Shown one piece after another: positions 8,247 through 18,043 of a DNA stretch of 64,000 nucleotides. Where the stretch lies: positions 2,976,001 to 3,040,000 of the forward strand of contig NZ_AP014862.1 of the NCBI RefSeq assembly GCF_002355475.1, read 5' to 3'. Below the pieces are notes generated by a model. The model was not told where the DNA came from, made no database searches, and saw only the letters and a list, made by a program, of their open reading frames with translations. The translations under genes and the position numbers were made by a program. Numbering within the stretch: position 1 is the first letter of the stretch; each line of letters starts with the position of its first letter. This DNA is from Pseudomonas furukawaii (GTDB taxonomy: Bacteria > Pseudomonadota > Gammaproteobacteria > Pseudomonadales > Pseudomonadaceae).

Positions 8247-10247
8247 TCAGTGGGGCGCGCGGCGGATGGTCTTCAGCAGGTCGTCCGGGGTGATGTGCCC
8301 GACCACCTGGCTGGCGTTGCTGCCGGGGTGCGGCAGGTCGAGGATGTGGCCCTTGATCTTGCCCACCACGTGCATTTCGCAGGGCTTGCAGTCGAACTTG
8401 AGGGTCAGCACCTCGTCGCCGTGAATCAGCTGCATCGGCGCGACCTTGGTGCGCACGCCGGTGACGCCCTTGGCCTGTTTGGGACAGAGGTTGAAGGAGA
8501 AGCGCAGGCAGTGCTTGGTGATCATCACCGGCACCTCGCCCGTCTCCTCGTGGGCCTCGTAGGCCGCATCGATCAGTTGCACGCCGTGACGGTGGTAGAA
8601 GTCCCGCGCCTTCTGGTTGTAGACGTTGGCGAGGAACGACAGGTGCGCCTCCGGGTAGACGGGCGGCGGGTCGGTCTCGGGCTTGCGCCCGCCACGGGGA
8701 TGGGCGGCGATGCGGGCTTCGGTGAGTTTCTCGACGGCGTCGCGGCGCAATGCCTTGAGCTGCGAGTTGGGTACGAAGAAGGCCTGGGGCGCGTCCAGCT
8801 CGATGTCGCGGGCGTGGTACTGGGTGGTGCCCAGTTGGCTGAGCAGGTCGCGCAGTTGCTCCAGGGCCTGCTCGGGCTTGTTGGCGACGCCGAATGGGCC
8901 GTCCAGGCGCACGCTGGCGCTGACGCCTTCCTCACTGGTGGCGGTCAGTTGGAGGGCGTCTTCGCGCAGGACGGCCTTCCAGTCGACGCCGACGCGACGC
9001 TCGGCGGAGGTGCGCAGCAGGGCCTGCTGCCAGTTGTGGTCGAGGTTGCGCGAGAGCGGGTGGTTTGGGCGCAGGCGGTGCAGGCCCTCGGGCATCTCGT
9101 TGGGCTCGACGCGGTAGCGGTAGCGCTTCTCGCCATCTTCCTCGAATTCGGCCTTGAGCTCGGCGATGTTGGCGCGGAAGCCCACCACCTCGCGTTTGAC
9201 CAGCACATTGAGGCCATCGCCGTTGGACAGCGGTTCATGGGTCACGGCGATCAGGTCGCGTTTGCCGACCTTTTCCACCTGGCCGACCAGCAGGCCGGTG
9301 AAGGTGGGGGAGTCGAAGGCGCCGATGTCCACCTTGCGCTCGGTGACGAAGTAGTCGGTGCTGCCGCGGTGGAAGGTCTTGTCCGGATCCGGCACGAAGA
9401 AGTGGTCGGTGCGGCCGCTGGAGGCGCGGGCCAGGTCCGGGCGGTCCTCGAGGATTTCGTCCAGGCGCTGGCGGTAATAGGCGGTGATGTTCTTCACGTA
9501 GCCCATGTCCTTGTAGCGTCCCTCGATCTTGAAGGAGCGCACGCCGGCTTCCACCAGGGCGCGCAGGTTGGCGCTCTGGTTGTTGTCCTTCATCGACAGC
9601 AGGTGCTTCTCGTAGGCCACCACGCGGCCCTGGTCGTCTTTCAGGGTGTAGGGCAGGCGGCAGGCCTGGGAGCAGTCGCCACGGTTGGCGCTGCGGCCGG
9701 TCTGGGCGTGGGAGATGTAGCACTGGCCGGAGAAGGCCACGCAGAGCGCACCGTGGATGAAGAACTCGATGGCGGCATCGGTCTCAGCGGCGATGGCGCT
9801 GATTTCCTTGAGGTTCAGCTCGCGGGCCAGCACCAGCTGGGAGAAGCCGGCCTGGTCGAGGAACCTGGCCCGCTCCAGGGTGCGGATGTCGGTCTGGGTG
9901 CTGGCGTGCAGCTCGATGGGGGGGATGTCCAGGTCGAGGATGCCCAGGTCCTGGACGATCAGGGCGTCCACGCCGGCGTCGTAGAGCTGGTGGATCAGCG
10001 CGCGCGCCGGTTCCAGTTCGTCGTCGTGGAGGATGGTGTTGATCGTGGTGAACACCCGCACGTGGTAGCGGTGGGCGAACTCCACCAGCCTGGCGATATC
10101 CGCCACCTCGTTGCAGGCGTTGTGCCGGGCACCGAAGCTGGGGCCGCCGATGTAGATGGCGTCGGCCCCGTGGAGGATGGCCTCGCGGGCGATCTCGACG
10201 TCGCGGGCGGGGCTCAGGAGTTCCAGGTGGTGTTTGGGTAGGGACAT
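8247..10247 (-). CDS. rlhA: Peptidase U32 family protein, RlhA-type (23S rRNA hydroxylation)
   Basis: A 666-residue U32-family protein with the start MSLPKHHLELLSPARD. Its length is close to E. coli RlhA/YdcP (about 650) rather than the shorter TrhP (about 450). The N-terminal TIM-barrel-like part has the family opening LLSPARDVEIAREAILHGADAIYIGG. The cysteine cluster CVAFSGQCYISHAQTGR followed by GDCSQACRLPY (about residues 168-200) is diagnostic. RlhA hydroxylates C2501 of 23S rRNA in E. coli using prephenate-dependent chemistry; that role here is inferred from length and family. It is monocistronic. The leader before the start has no second strong start. Confidence 0.88.
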   Translation of the reverse strand: MSLPKHHLELLSPARDVEIAREAILHGADAIYIGGPSFGARHNACNEVADIARLVEFAHRYHVRVFTTINTILHDDELEPARALIHQLYDAGVDALIVQDLGILDLDIPPIELHASTQTDIRTLERARFLDQAGFSQLVLARELNLKEISAIAAETDAAIEFFIHGALCVAFSGQCYISHAQTGRSANRGDCSQACRLPYTLKDDQGRVVAYEKHLLSMKDNNQSANLRALVEAGVRSFKIEGRYKDMGYVKNITAYYRQRLDEILEDRPDLARASSGRTDHFFVPDPDKTFHRGSTDYFVTERKVDIGAFDSPTFTGLLVGQVEKVGKRDLIAVTHEPLSNGDGLNVLVKREVVGFRANIAELKAEFEEDGEKRYRYRVEPNEMPEGLHRLRPNHPLSRNLDHNWQQALLRTSAERRVGVDWKAVLREDALQLTATSEEGVSASVRLDGPFGVANKPEQALEQLRDLLSQLGTTQYHARDIELDAPQAFFVPNSQLKALRRDAVEKLTEARIAAHPRGGRKPETDPPPVYPEAHLSFLANVYNQKARDFYHRHGVQLIDAAYEAHEETGEVPVMITKHCLRFSFNLCPKQAKGVTGVRTKVAPMQLIHGDEVLTLKFDCKPCEMHVVGKIKGHILDLPHPGSNASQVVGHITPDDLLKTIRRAPH

Positions 10248-10432
10248 GGTGTTTTTCTTTATCAGGCTGCACGGGCAAGGCGCGCATTGTACCGGGGGCG
10301 CGCGGCCCGGGCACCTGTGGAGTGCCGGATGGCGTCGCTCGCTGTCCACCCGATGCGCCCTTGACCTGGTGCAACAGCATTCACATCTTTTCCGGCTAGG
10401 CTCTGTGCATCCTGATCGGAAGAGGTCGCTCC

Positions 10433-11218
10433 ATGTCATTCGTCGATGCCGTGATCGCTCAGGTACTGGAGCTGGAAGTCCGCCTTCAGCATGCCTGTGC
10501 CCGGCTGGCCAGTCGTACCGATGGCGAGGCGCTTCACGACCTGCGCATCAACCTGCGCAAACTGCGCAGCCTCTTGAGACCCATTCGCCGACTGGATGCG
10601 CCCCGTGAGCTGGATGCAGCCGCCGCCGACGTGGGACGCCTGACCACACCGGTGCGGGACCTGGAGGTGATGATCATCGAGCTGCGGCGCCAGGGATTCA
10701 CCGACCAGGCCGAACGACGCGCCCGGCTGCTGGAGTCGCGCTATTCCGCCATCGAGGGGAGCGCCACGCTGGTGCGATTCCTATCGATCCTGGACGCCTG
10801 GCCGGGCCATATGCGAGAGGCGGAGCGGGCAGGGGAGTTGTCGAGGCTTCGCCAGCGGGTAAAGGCCAGGCTGCAGCGGCAGTTGGAAGGATTGCGCGAA
10901 GCCCTGGCACAGCCCGAGTTCGATCGCCATGCCTTGCGCCTGCTGGTCAAGCGAATGCGCTACGCCCACGAGGCCTATCCGCGTCTCTCGCCGCTGCCAG
11001 CTCCGGCGGTCGCCTCCCTCAAGGCCGTGCAATCGGCCCTGGGGGACTGGCATGACCACTTCCAGTGGTGCCTGCGGGCCGAGCAGGAGGCGGACCTGCT
11101 GGTGCTCAAGGATCGCTGGGAGGTGGCCGGTGCGGCGGAACTGGCCGCCGCGGAAGTGGAGCTGTCGATCCTGGCCGAGACGCTGGCGCTCGATGGGCAG
11201 TCGCCCCAGGACCGATAG
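10433..11218 (+). CDS. CHAD-domain protein
   Basis: A 261-residue all-helical CHAD protein. It shows the conserved basic/histidine motifs EALHDLRINLRKLRSLLRP (residues about 27-45), LVKRMRYAHEAYPRL and LGDWHDHFQW. CHAD domains bind inorganic polyphosphate through these basic surfaces and are often fused or adjacent to CYTH triphosphatases; no CYTH partner is seen here. Start ATG 10433 has GAAGAGGT upstream. It is divergent from rlhA, with 185 bp between them. Confidence 0.9.
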   Translation: MSFVDAVIAQVLELEVRLQHACARLASRTDGEALHDLRINLRKLRSLLRPIRRLDAPRELDAAAADVGRLTTPVRDLEVMIIELRRQGFTDQAERRARLLESRYSAIEGSATLVRFLSILDAWPGHMREAERAGELSRLRQRVKARLQRQLEGLREALAQPEFDRHALRLLVKRMRYAHEAYPRLSPLPAPAVASLKAVQSALGDWHDHFQWCLRAEQEADLLVLKDRWEVAGAAELAAAEVELSILAETLALDGQSPQDR

Positions 11219-11325
11219 CGAGCGTTCGGCACTCCAGGTGCTGCCACCTTGCCCCAGGTCAATCCGTTCGGGGCGATGGCCTTCCATGCTGGAGCCATCC
11301 GCCAGCGCATCGCAGGAGAACCGTC

Positions 11326-11544
11326 ATGGCCAAGGTCATTCCTCTCCGACCCGTTCCGCCGCCACCCCGCCGGGGTTGGTTCTCCCGCTTGCGGGAGCGC
11401 CTCGACCGCCTGTTCTACCAGTGGATTCGGCTGCCCGGACGGGCCCGGCGCCCGTCCGATGGGGAAGACGGCGGGCGGAATGGCCAGCCCGGAGCGGGTG
11501 AAGACTCCGTTCGTCGGCCGAAGCGCGACCGACCGGCTAAATAG
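11326..11544 (+). CDS. Small basic hypothetical protein, 72 aa
   Basis: A 72-residue Arg/Pro-rich protein (MAKVIPLRPVPPPPRR, then WFSRLRERLDRLFYQWIRLPG) with a good ribosome site (GCAGGAGAACCGTC). A short amphipathic helix sits in the middle and the tail is charged and disordered (DGEDGGRNGQPGAGE). I do not recognise a family. It lies between the CHAD gene and the diguanylate cyclase gene. The ribosome site and plausible codon use argue that it is translated; the lack of a domain keeps confidence moderate. Confidence 0.55.
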   Translation: MAKVIPLRPVPPPPRRGWFSRLRERLDRLFYQWIRLPGRARRPSDGEDGGRNGQPGAGEDSVRRPKRDRPAK

Positions 11545-11702
11545 CCAATACGGAATCCCACGCGGATCGTTAGAATTCGCGGCTGATCCTGATCCAGGTT
11601 CCTGAATGGACCGAAACAGGGCCGGGCGGGCGATTGCAGGCGGGGACCGAGCCGTCCGCAGCGAATCGCGACCCGGAATCGAACCTTCCCTGCGGTGCAT
11701 TC

Positions 11703-13283
11703 GTGAAGCCCGATATCCGCCTTGCCGTTCTCCTGCTGCTGACCATCTGCGTCTCCCTGTCCCTGGCCACCGCCTGGCAGATCTGGGCGGCGCGCCAGCA
11801 CGCGCTCGCTGAAGTCGACACCAGCAATCGAAATCTGGCGATGGCCCTGGATACCTACGCCGAAGGCGTCATCACCCAGAGTTCGATGCTGTTGCTGGGC
11901 ATGGCCGAACGCCTGGAGCTGGACGGCACGGGGCCGGAGAACCTTCAGCGGATGCAGCGCCTGGTCCAGCGCCAGGAGCGTTTGCTCGACCAGTTGAACG
12001 GCTTGGTGGTGCTGGACGCCCTGGGCAACTGGCTGATGTCCTCCACCGGTCCAGTACCGGCTGGCGTGAACAGTGGGGACCGGGACTATTTCATCCATCA
12101 CCGGGACACCCCGGGCATCGATATCCATATCGGCCCGCCCATCCGCAGCCGTTCCACCGGTGATTGGGTCATAACCATCAGCCGCCGTTTCGAGGACCGC
12201 GAGGGCCACTTCGCGGGGGTGATCGTCGTGTCCCTGGGCATCGAGAACTTCCTGCGGCTGTTCGGCAAGATCGATGTCGGCCGTGAAGGCACCATCAGCC
12301 TGGTCAGTACCAGTGGCACGCTGCTGGTGCGTTATCCGTACCGGGAGGAAGATGTGGGGCGGGACTTTTCCACGTCGGCCAACTTCTCGCGCTACTACAA
12401 GGGCGCGCGATTCGGTAGCGCCGTCTTCACCTCGGGCCTGGACGGCGTGAAACGCATCTACTCCTTCCGCACCAACGACCGCTACCCGCTGGTGATCTCG
12501 GTGGCGGTGGGGCATGCGGAGGCGCTGCTCCGCTGGAAGCTCGAATCCCTGCTGGCCCTGGGCGTCGTCCTGGCGCTGCAGATCACCCTCGTCGGCATCG
12601 GTCGCCGGCTGATCCTCAACATCCAGCGCCGCATCAATGCCGAAGCGCTGCTGGTCAGTGCCCGTGAAGACCTGCTGCGGGCCAATGGCCAACTGGAAGT
12701 CCTGGCTTCGCGCGACCCCCTGACCGGCCTGGCCAACCGTCGCAGCTTCGATGAGCGCCTGACCCTCGAATGTCGTCGGGCGGGGCGCGAGGAGGTGTCG
12801 CTGTCCCTGCTGCTGATCGATATCGACTATTTCAAGGCGTTCAACGATACCTACGGCCATATCGCCGGAGATGAATGCCTGAAGGAAGTCGGTCGGCAGT
12901 TGCGCCATTGCGTGAAGCGTCCCGGGGACCTGGTGGCGCGGTACGGCGGCGAGGAGATGGCGGTGATCCTGCCCGGTACCGATGGGGTGGGCGCCCTGGC
13001 CGTCGCACAATCCTTGCTGCAAGGCATCCGTCAATTGCGGATCACCCACGAGGGCAGCCCCCTGGGCACCCTGAGCGCCAGTATCGGCGTGACCACCCTG
13101 GCCGGAAGCGAGGCGCCCGGCCGCGAGCTGGAGCTGGTGCGGGCGGCGGACCTGGCCCTGTATCGAGCCAAGTCGGCAGGGCGTAACCGGGTGGAAGTCG
13201 AGACGGCGCATATACTGATGACGACGCCACAGGAATCCTCCCGTCAGGGTGAAGCGGAAGCCCGAGTCGATCACGCCGGCTAG
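11703..13283 (+). CDS. Membrane diguanylate cyclase with periplasmic Cache sensor
   Basis: A c-di-GMP synthase of about 526 residues. A first membrane helix ([22 protein letters not shown]) is followed by a roughly 250-residue periplasmic double-Cache-like domain ([18 protein letters not shown] and [19 protein letters not shown] are typical), a second helix ([18 protein letters not shown]) and a C-terminal GGDEF domain. The active-site motif is GGEEM, an accepted variant of GGEEF, and an intact inhibitory RxxD site (RPGD) lies five residues before it. The GTG at 11703 was chosen because it opens just before the first helix; a longer frame from a TTG at 11634 is possible. Confidence 0.88.
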   Translation: MKPDIRLAVLLLLTICVSLSLATAWQIWAARQHALAEVDTSNRNLAMALDTYAEGVITQSSMLLLGMAERLELDGTGPENLQRMQRLVQRQERLLDQLNGLVVLDALGNWLMSSTGPVPAGVNSGDRDYFIHHRDTPGIDIHIGPPIRSRSTGDWVITISRRFEDREGHFAGVIVVSLGIENFLRLFGKIDVGREGTISLVSTSGTLLVRYPYREEDVGRDFSTSANFSRYYKGARFGSAVFTSGLDGVKRIYSFRTNDRYPLVISVAVGHAEALLRWKLESLLALGVVLALQITLVGIGRRLILNIQRRINAEALLVSAREDLLRANGQLEVLASRDPLTGLANRRSFDERLTLECRRAGREEVSLSLLLIDIDYFKAFNDTYGHIAGDECLKEVGRQLRHCVKRPGDLVARYGGEEMAVILPGTDGVGALAVAQSLLQGIRQLRITHEGSPLGTLSASIGVTTLAGSEAPGRELELVRAADLALYRAKSAGRNRVEVETAHILMTTPQESSRQGEAEARVDHAG

Positions 13284-13397
13284 CCAAGACGATTGCGTCT
13301 GTGTATTTTTCTCGCCGGGTGTCGAGGCTGCAGTCGCAGCCAGACAGGTGTCATGTGTTGGTCGGGCCGCCGCACAATCTGCCGAGTATGAGCAACC

Positions 13398-14765
13398 ATG
13401 ACCCAAGGCCCTTCCTCCAAGGCGCTGCCGGCTGCGCAGCGTTTCGCCGACAAGGCATTCTCCGCATTCGAGAAGTTTCTCCATATCGAAGCCATCAGTG
13501 GCGTGGTGCTGCTGCTGGCCGCCGCCGCCGCGCTGATCTGGGCCAACTCGTCTCACGCCAGCAGCTACGAGCATTTCTGGCACTTGCCGCTGGCGTTCAG
13601 CCTGGGTGACTTCAGCCTTTCCTATTCGCTGCATTTCTGGATCAACGACGCCCTGATGACGGTGTTCTTCCTGGTGGTGGGGATGGAAATCCGCCGGGAG
13701 ATCCACGAGGGCGCGCTGTCCAATCTCAAGCTCGCCGCACTGCCCATGGTGGCGGCGCTGGGCGGCGTGATGGTGCCGGCGATGATCTACCTGGCCTTCA
13801 ACCACGCCGATGGCGTCCGCCAGGGCTGGGCGGTGCCAACCGCCACCGACATCGCCTTCGCCGTGGGCGTGCTGGCCCTGCTTGGGCGTTCGGTACCGGG
13901 GTCGGTGCGGATCTTCCTCCTGGCGCTGGCGATCATCGACGACATCGTCGCGGTGCTGATCATCGCGCTGTTCTACTCCGGTGGCCTGGACCCGACGGGC
14001 TTCCTCATCGCGGCGGCGGGCGTCCTGCTGGTCCTCGGCCTGCAATGGCTGGGCATCGGCGCGGCCTACGCCTATCTGCTGCCTGGTGCCTTGCTCTGGT
14101 TCGGCCTGCTGAAGACTGGCGCGCACCCGACGCTGGCGGGCGTGGTGCTGGGGCTGATGACACCGGTGCGGCCGGTCAAGGTGATCGAGGCACCGCTGGA
14201 ACTGGCGGCCCAGGCAATCAACGATTTCATCGCCCGCGAGCAGTCCACCCAGGGGCATGGCGCGGAACTGATGGCGCCGGTAAGGCAGCTACGCCATGCG
14301 CAACGGGAGCTGTTGCCGCCGGTGATGCGCGTGCAGATGGCGCTGCATCCCTGGGTGGCCTTCCTGGTGATGCCGCTGTTCGCCCTGGCCAACGCGGGGG
14401 TCAACCTGGAAGGCGTCAGCCTGGAGGGCGGTTCGTCCCTGATGGTGCTCACGGGTGTCGCGACAGCCCTGGTGCTCGGTAAGCCCATCGGGGCGTTCGG
14501 TTTCAGCTGGCTGATGGTGCGCCTGGGCTGGGGGAGCCTGCCATCGGGCATGAACTGGGTCTGGATGGGCCTGATCGGCTGCCTCGCGGGCATCGGTTTC
14601 ACCATGTCGATCTTCATCGCCAACCTGGCGTTCGCGGACGCCGAGTTGCTTGCCGCCGCCAAGTTGGGCGTGCTGCTGGCCTCGGTGATCGCGGGCTGCA
14701 TCGGATTGGCCTTCGGGGCCTGCCTGGTGCGGCGTTCCCGGGCCAATTCCGGAGGCGATGCCTAG
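13398..14765 (+). CDS. nhaA: Na+/H+ antiporter NhaA
   Basis: A 455-residue inner-membrane NhaA antiporter, exporting Na+ in exchange for protons. Eleven to twelve hydrophobic helices are visible. The family hallmark [16 protein letters not shown] is followed by the ion-binding aspartate pair in [19 protein letters not shown] (equivalent to Asp163/164 of E. coli). A charged loop at about residues 270-315 and the C-terminal [20 protein letters not shown] are also typical. The protein is longer than E. coli NhaA (388) because of the N-terminal extension and the middle loop, as in other pseudomonads. No NhaR neighbour is present. Confidence 0.95.
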   Translation: MTQGPSSKALPAAQRFADKAFSAFEKFLHIEAISGVVLLLAAAAALIWANSSHASSYEHFWHLPLAFSLGDFSLSYSLHFWINDALMTVFFLVVGMEIRREIHEGALSNLKLAALPMVAALGGVMVPAMIYLAFNHADGVRQGWAVPTATDIAFAVGVLALLGRSVPGSVRIFLLALAIIDDIVAVLIIALFYSGGLDPTGFLIAAAGVLLVLGLQWLGIGAAYAYLLPGALLWFGLLKTGAHPTLAGVVLGLMTPVRPVKVIEAPLELAAQAINDFIAREQSTQGHGAELMAPVRQLRHAQRELLPPVMRVQMALHPWVAFLVMPLFALANAGVNLEGVSLEGGSSLMVLTGVATALVLGKPIGAFGFSWLMVRLGWGSLPSGMNWVWMGLIGCLAGIGFTMSIFIANLAFADAELLAAAKLGVLLASVIAGCIGLAFGACLVRRSRANSGGDA

Positions 14766-14827
14766 GCCCGCAGCGCACAGCGATACCTACCCATTTCCCG
14801 GGCTTCACACCCGCTCGAAGGTGAACC

Positions 14828-15886
14828 ATGAACGACAGACTGACCCGACTGCTCGGTATCGAACACCCCATCATCCAGGCGCCCATGGTCGGCGTCTCCA
14901 CGCCCCGACTGGCTGCTGCGGTCTCCAACGCGGGCGCGCTGGGCTCCATCGGTGTCGGTGCGAGCACGGTGGAACAGGCCCGGGCGATGATCCAGCAGAC
15001 CCGCGAGCTGACCGACAGGCCCTTCAACGTCAATCTCTTCTGCCACCGCCCGGCCCGGGCCGATGCGGATGTGGAAGCCCGCTGGCTGGAGCATCTGGCG
15101 CCACTCTTCGGCGAGCTTGGCGGTACGCCGCCGAACGCGCTGCGGGAGATCTACCGCTCCTTCGTCGAGGATGACGCCATGCTGCGGATGCTCTGCGACG
15201 AGCGGCCGGCGGTGGTGAGCTTTCATTTCGGCTTGCCGCCCCAGGGCTTCATCGAGGCGTTGAAAGAGGCCGGAGTGCTGCTGCTGTGCTCGGTGACGCA
15301 CCCCGAGGAAGCGCGACTGGCGGAGGCCGCAGGCGTGGACGCCCTCGTTGCCCAGGGTTACGAAGCCGGTGGCCATCGTGGCGTCTTCGAGCCCGAGAGC
15401 GACGCCGCCCTGGGCACCTTCGCGTTGCTGGGCCTGCTGGCCAACCCGTGCCGGATTCCGCTGATCGCGGCGGGCGGCATCATGGATGGGCGCGGCATTG
15501 CCGCCGCCATGCGCCTCGGCGCCAGCGGCGCGCAACTGGGTACCGCCTTCATCCTCTGCCCTGAGTCGTCGGCGAATGCCGCCTATCGTGGGGCGATGAA
15601 ATCGGCACGCACGGCGGACACGCGCATCACCAGCGCCATCTCCGGGCGTCCGGCCCGGGGGCTGGTCAATCGGCTCCTGACCGAGCTGGATGCCCCCGGA
15701 CGACCGCGACTGCCGGATTACCCCATCGCCTACGACGCCGCCAAGGCCTTGCTCGCTGCGGCGGGCGCGGCAGGCAACGACGACTTCGCCGTGCAATGGG
15801 CCGGGCAGGGTGCTCCGTTGGCACGAGAGCTGCCAGCGGTCGAACTGGTCCGGCGACTGGTGCAGGAACTGACTGAGGCGGGTTAA
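14828..15886 (+). CDS. NAD(P)H-dependent flavin oxidoreductase (nitronate monooxygenase family)
   Basis: A 352-residue FMN TIM-barrel enzyme. The opening [30 protein letters not shown] is the classic nitronate monooxygenase/enoyl-reductase II signature. [25 protein letters not shown] (FMN phosphate-binding, catalytic His in GGHRG) and [30 protein letters not shown] follow in order. It probably oxidises nitronates such as propionate 3-nitronate, a detoxification step, though related enzymes have other substrates. The start has GAAGGTGAACC upstream. It converges with an oprD gene across a perfect hairpin. Confidence 0.92.
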   Translation: MNDRLTRLLGIEHPIIQAPMVGVSTPRLAAAVSNAGALGSIGVGASTVEQARAMIQQTRELTDRPFNVNLFCHRPARADADVEARWLEHLAPLFGELGGTPPNALREIYRSFVEDDAMLRMLCDERPAVVSFHFGLPPQGFIEALKEAGVLLLCSVTHPEEARLAEAAGVDALVAQGYEAGGHRGVFEPESDAALGTFALLGLLANPCRIPLIAAGGIMDGRGIAAAMRLGASGAQLGTAFILCPESSANAAYRGAMKSARTADTRITSAISGRPARGLVNRLLTELDAPGRPRLPDYPIAYDAAKALLAAAGAAGNDDFAVQWAGQGAPLARELPAVELVRRLVQELTEAG

Positions 15887-15898
15887 CAGGGGAGGGGA

Positions 15899-15922
15899 GT
15901 CGCGCCGGAGAACCGGCGCGAC
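15899..15922. terminator. Hairpin between convergent genes
   Basis: A perfect 10-bp inverted repeat (GTCGCGCCGG, loop AGAA, CCGGCGCGAC) lies in the 44-bp gap between the flavin oxidoreductase and the opposing porin. No T run follows on either strand. It probably limits read-through in both directions. Confidence 0.6.
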
Positions 15923-15930
15923 CCTGGGCA

Positions 15931-17187
15931 TCACAGGATGCTGAGGGGGTACTCGATGAAGGCGCGGATCTCGTTCAGGTCCGGGCCGACATTGTTGTCG
16001 GCGCGGTAGATGGAGTTGCGCAGCTTGAAGGACAGGTCCTTGGCCGCGCCTTCCTGTACCACGTACTTGAACTGGTTGAAGAGCTCGCGCTCGGTACCGT
16101 CGCTCTCGCCACCGGCGTCGATGTTGGACCCGCGCACGTAGGCGACCTTGTAGCTCAGGCCCGGTACCCCGTACTCGGCGAAATCCAGCTCATAGCTGGC
16201 CTGCCAGGAGCGCTCGTCCTTCAGGTTGAAGTCGGAGTAGTAGGAGTTGGCCACGTAGATGGTGCTGCCGCCATCGCCGAAGTCGTAGGCATAGCCGGCG
16301 TCGCCGGTATTGCGCTGATGGGCGAGGATGAAGGCGTGGGCGCCGATGCTGTACTTGGCCGCCAGGCTCCAGATGGTGTTGCGGTCGCCCTGGCCGTCGC
16401 CGCCCATGGCGACGGCGGCGGTGGAGCCATCGTCATACTTGGTGCGGTAGATGTTGAAGTCGAAGTTCAGGGCCTGGCGTTCGCTGAACGGAAGGTTGTA
16501 GTTGACGTTGGCGTAGTACTTCTTGAACTGGTCTTCCACGTCGGAGTGGTAGAGGCTCAGGCTCAGGTCGTCGCTGACGGTGTAGCGACCGCCTAGCACG
16601 TCGATGCTCTTCAGGCGATTGGGGTCGCGGGCCGGGTCGCCCATGGGGCTGTCACCGGTGAAGCGACCGGCGTTCAGTTCCAGGCCTTCGATTTCCTTGC
16701 TGGTGACCAGGGTGCCGGTGAAGGCCTGGGGCAGCAGGCGGCTGTCGTCATAGGCCAGCACCGGCAGGGACGGGAACTGGTTGCCGTACTTGATCACGGT
16801 GTTGGAGAAGCGCAGCTTCACTGCGGCGCCGGCTTCGGACAGGTCGTCCACCGGGTGGCCGTCGCTCTCGGTGTCGAAGAAGGCGCTGTAGTTGCGGCCA
16901 CGGCCGCTGTCCAGTTTCACGCCCAGCAGGCCATAGGCATCCACGCCGAAGCCGATGGTGCCCTGGGTGAAGCCCGACTCGAAGGTGCCGATGAAGCCCT
17001 GACCCCAGGTCTTGGCGTCGTTGGTGCGGTCCTTGTAGTCGCGATTGAAATAGGCGTTGCGCAGCAGCAGGTTGGCGCTGGCATCCTCGACGAAGCCCTT
17101 GGATTCCGATTGCTCGCTGGCGAAGGCGGGCAGGCTGACGGCGGCGGATACCGCCAGCGCGAGGGCACTGAGGGGTCTGATAGTCAT
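15931..17187 (-). CDS. OprD-family outer-membrane porin (first)
   Basis: A 418-residue substrate-specific porin of the OprD family. The signal peptide MTIRPLSALALAVSAAVSLPAFA is followed by the family-typical mature start (SKGFVEDASANLLLRNAYFNRDY). Further family landmarks are WGQGFIGTFESGFTQGTIGFGVDAYGLLGVKLDSG and the C-terminal EIRAFIEYPLSIL. OprD proteins form 18-strand barrels that take up basic amino acids or small carboxylates; the substrate of this one cannot be told. The ATG at 17187 was preferred to the GTG one codon upstream because AGGAG is eight bases before it. The upstream region is long and AT-rich. Confidence 0.93.
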   Translation of the reverse strand: MTIRPLSALALAVSAAVSLPAFASEQSESKGFVEDASANLLLRNAYFNRDYKDRTNDAKTWGQGFIGTFESGFTQGTIGFGVDAYGLLGVKLDSGRGRNYSAFFDTESDGHPVDDLSEAGAAVKLRFSNTVIKYGNQFPSLPVLAYDDSRLLPQAFTGTLVTSKEIEGLELNAGRFTGDSPMGDPARDPNRLKSIDVLGGRYTVSDDLSLSLYHSDVEDQFKKYYANVNYNLPFSERQALNFDFNIYRTKYDDGSTAAVAMGGDGQGDRNTIWSLAAKYSIGAHAFILAHQRNTGDAGYAYDFGDGGSTIYVANSYYSDFNLKDERSWQASYELDFAEYGVPGLSYKVAYVRGSNIDAGGESDGTERELFNQFKYVVQEGAAKDLSFKLRNSIYRADNNVGPDLNEIRAFIEYPLSIL

Positions 17188-17769
17188 CACGGGTGCTCCT
17201 GATGGTCTGTTTTATGGATTATTGGGAGTGGGCAGTACTTCAAAAGACTGACTCGACGCCATGGCACACCTTGAAGAGGCGGATTAGCGGACTATTTGAT
17301 TGTGCTTGTTCATTGGCTTCGTCAATGCGATGCGCGCCAAGGGTTAGCATGTAGGCGCGGCACATTAAAACTGCTTTGCTCAATTGTCCATATCAATGCA
17401 AACAATTGTCCTGAGGTGTTCGGGGCAAGAAAGAAATGTCTGCTTGAAGATCCCCGGAAACGCCTTGATATGGCTGGTGCCGAACTCATTATTGCGTATT
17501 GCGAAAAACAGATTTACATGGCGGGTCAAGGCTTGACCAAGCCCTGTTTATTTGTTTTGGCGCTACTGTTGAAGTTTGGCAATAACATTCAAAGGGGAAC
17601 TTCGATATATGGGTTCATCGATATTGCCTATTATCCTGTTTGATTTTTTATGGAAGGTAACGGAGATACACTGGCGGCGATGAAGAATATCTCGGGTGTT
17701 CATTCTGTTCCTCCCCATGAATGAACTCCGAAGCCTCCGCTTCATCAATCCTTTGGTTAGAAAGTCTTG
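17188..17769. other. AT-rich gene-free region upstream of oprD
   Basis: About 580 bp with clearly lower GC than the neighbours and no convincing gene. A 115-codon open frame at 17296-17643 has no AUG and no family resemblance. The stretch probably holds the oprD promoter and regulatory sites near 17200-17300. Its function further upstream is not apparent. A small RNA ending at the terminator at 17770-17798 is possible. Confidence 0.5.
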
Positions 17770-17798
17770 GCCGCCTCGTCCTCGGGGCGGCTTTTTTT
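17770..17798 (+). terminator. Rho-independent terminator
   Basis: GCCGCCTCG, a short loop, then CGGGGCGGC followed by seven T residues: a textbook intrinsic terminator on the plus strand. No protein gene ends just before it. It therefore terminates either an unrecognised short transcript from 17.2-17.77 kb or the remains of a lost gene. Confidence 0.75.
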
Positions 17799-17855
17799 GT
17801 TCTGCACGGAAATCCCCGGCACGGCGACGTCCTTTTCCAGCCGGACAAGCGGTCG

Positions 17856-17906
17856 TTGACGATCGGGTAGACGGGACTAGGCTCGTGATGTGGGAAAAAT
17901 TCCCAC
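17856..17906 (+). promoter_or_regulatory. Sigma70-like promoter with palindromic leader (copy 1)
   Basis: TTGACG (17856-17861), a 16-bp spacer and TAGGCT (17878-17883) form a promoter-like pair. Just downstream is the palindrome GTGGGAAAAATTCCCAC (17890-17906), where the transcript would begin. A sister arrangement with the same elements and spacing occurs at 19032-19082 before the next gene, so the two genes are probably co-regulated. It drives the secreted protein gene at 18044. Confidence 0.6.
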
Positions 17907-18043
17907 GCAACGACCAGCTGGTCTGGACGGAGGAGGCACAGGACGTGACACGGCGCGTCTCGCCCTGATGGCAGGTCGAGGATTTCGTGGCTGGGCAGGG
18001 CCTGGACTGGTTGGCACCACCACTTGCGCACGAGGACCCCATT

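Noticed and set aside
8124-10241. 705-codon plus-strand frame
   Set aside because: Antisense to rlhA, Val/Gly/Ala-biased composition with no domain; an artefact of codon bias.
11415-14258. 947-codon minus-strand frame
   Set aside because: Antisense to the diguanylate cyclase and nhaA, extremely rich in Gln/His/Gly; no recognisable domain.
17296-17643. 115-codon frame upstream of oprD
   Set aside because: No AUG start, no ribosome site, Cys-rich random-looking sequence in AT-rich DNA.
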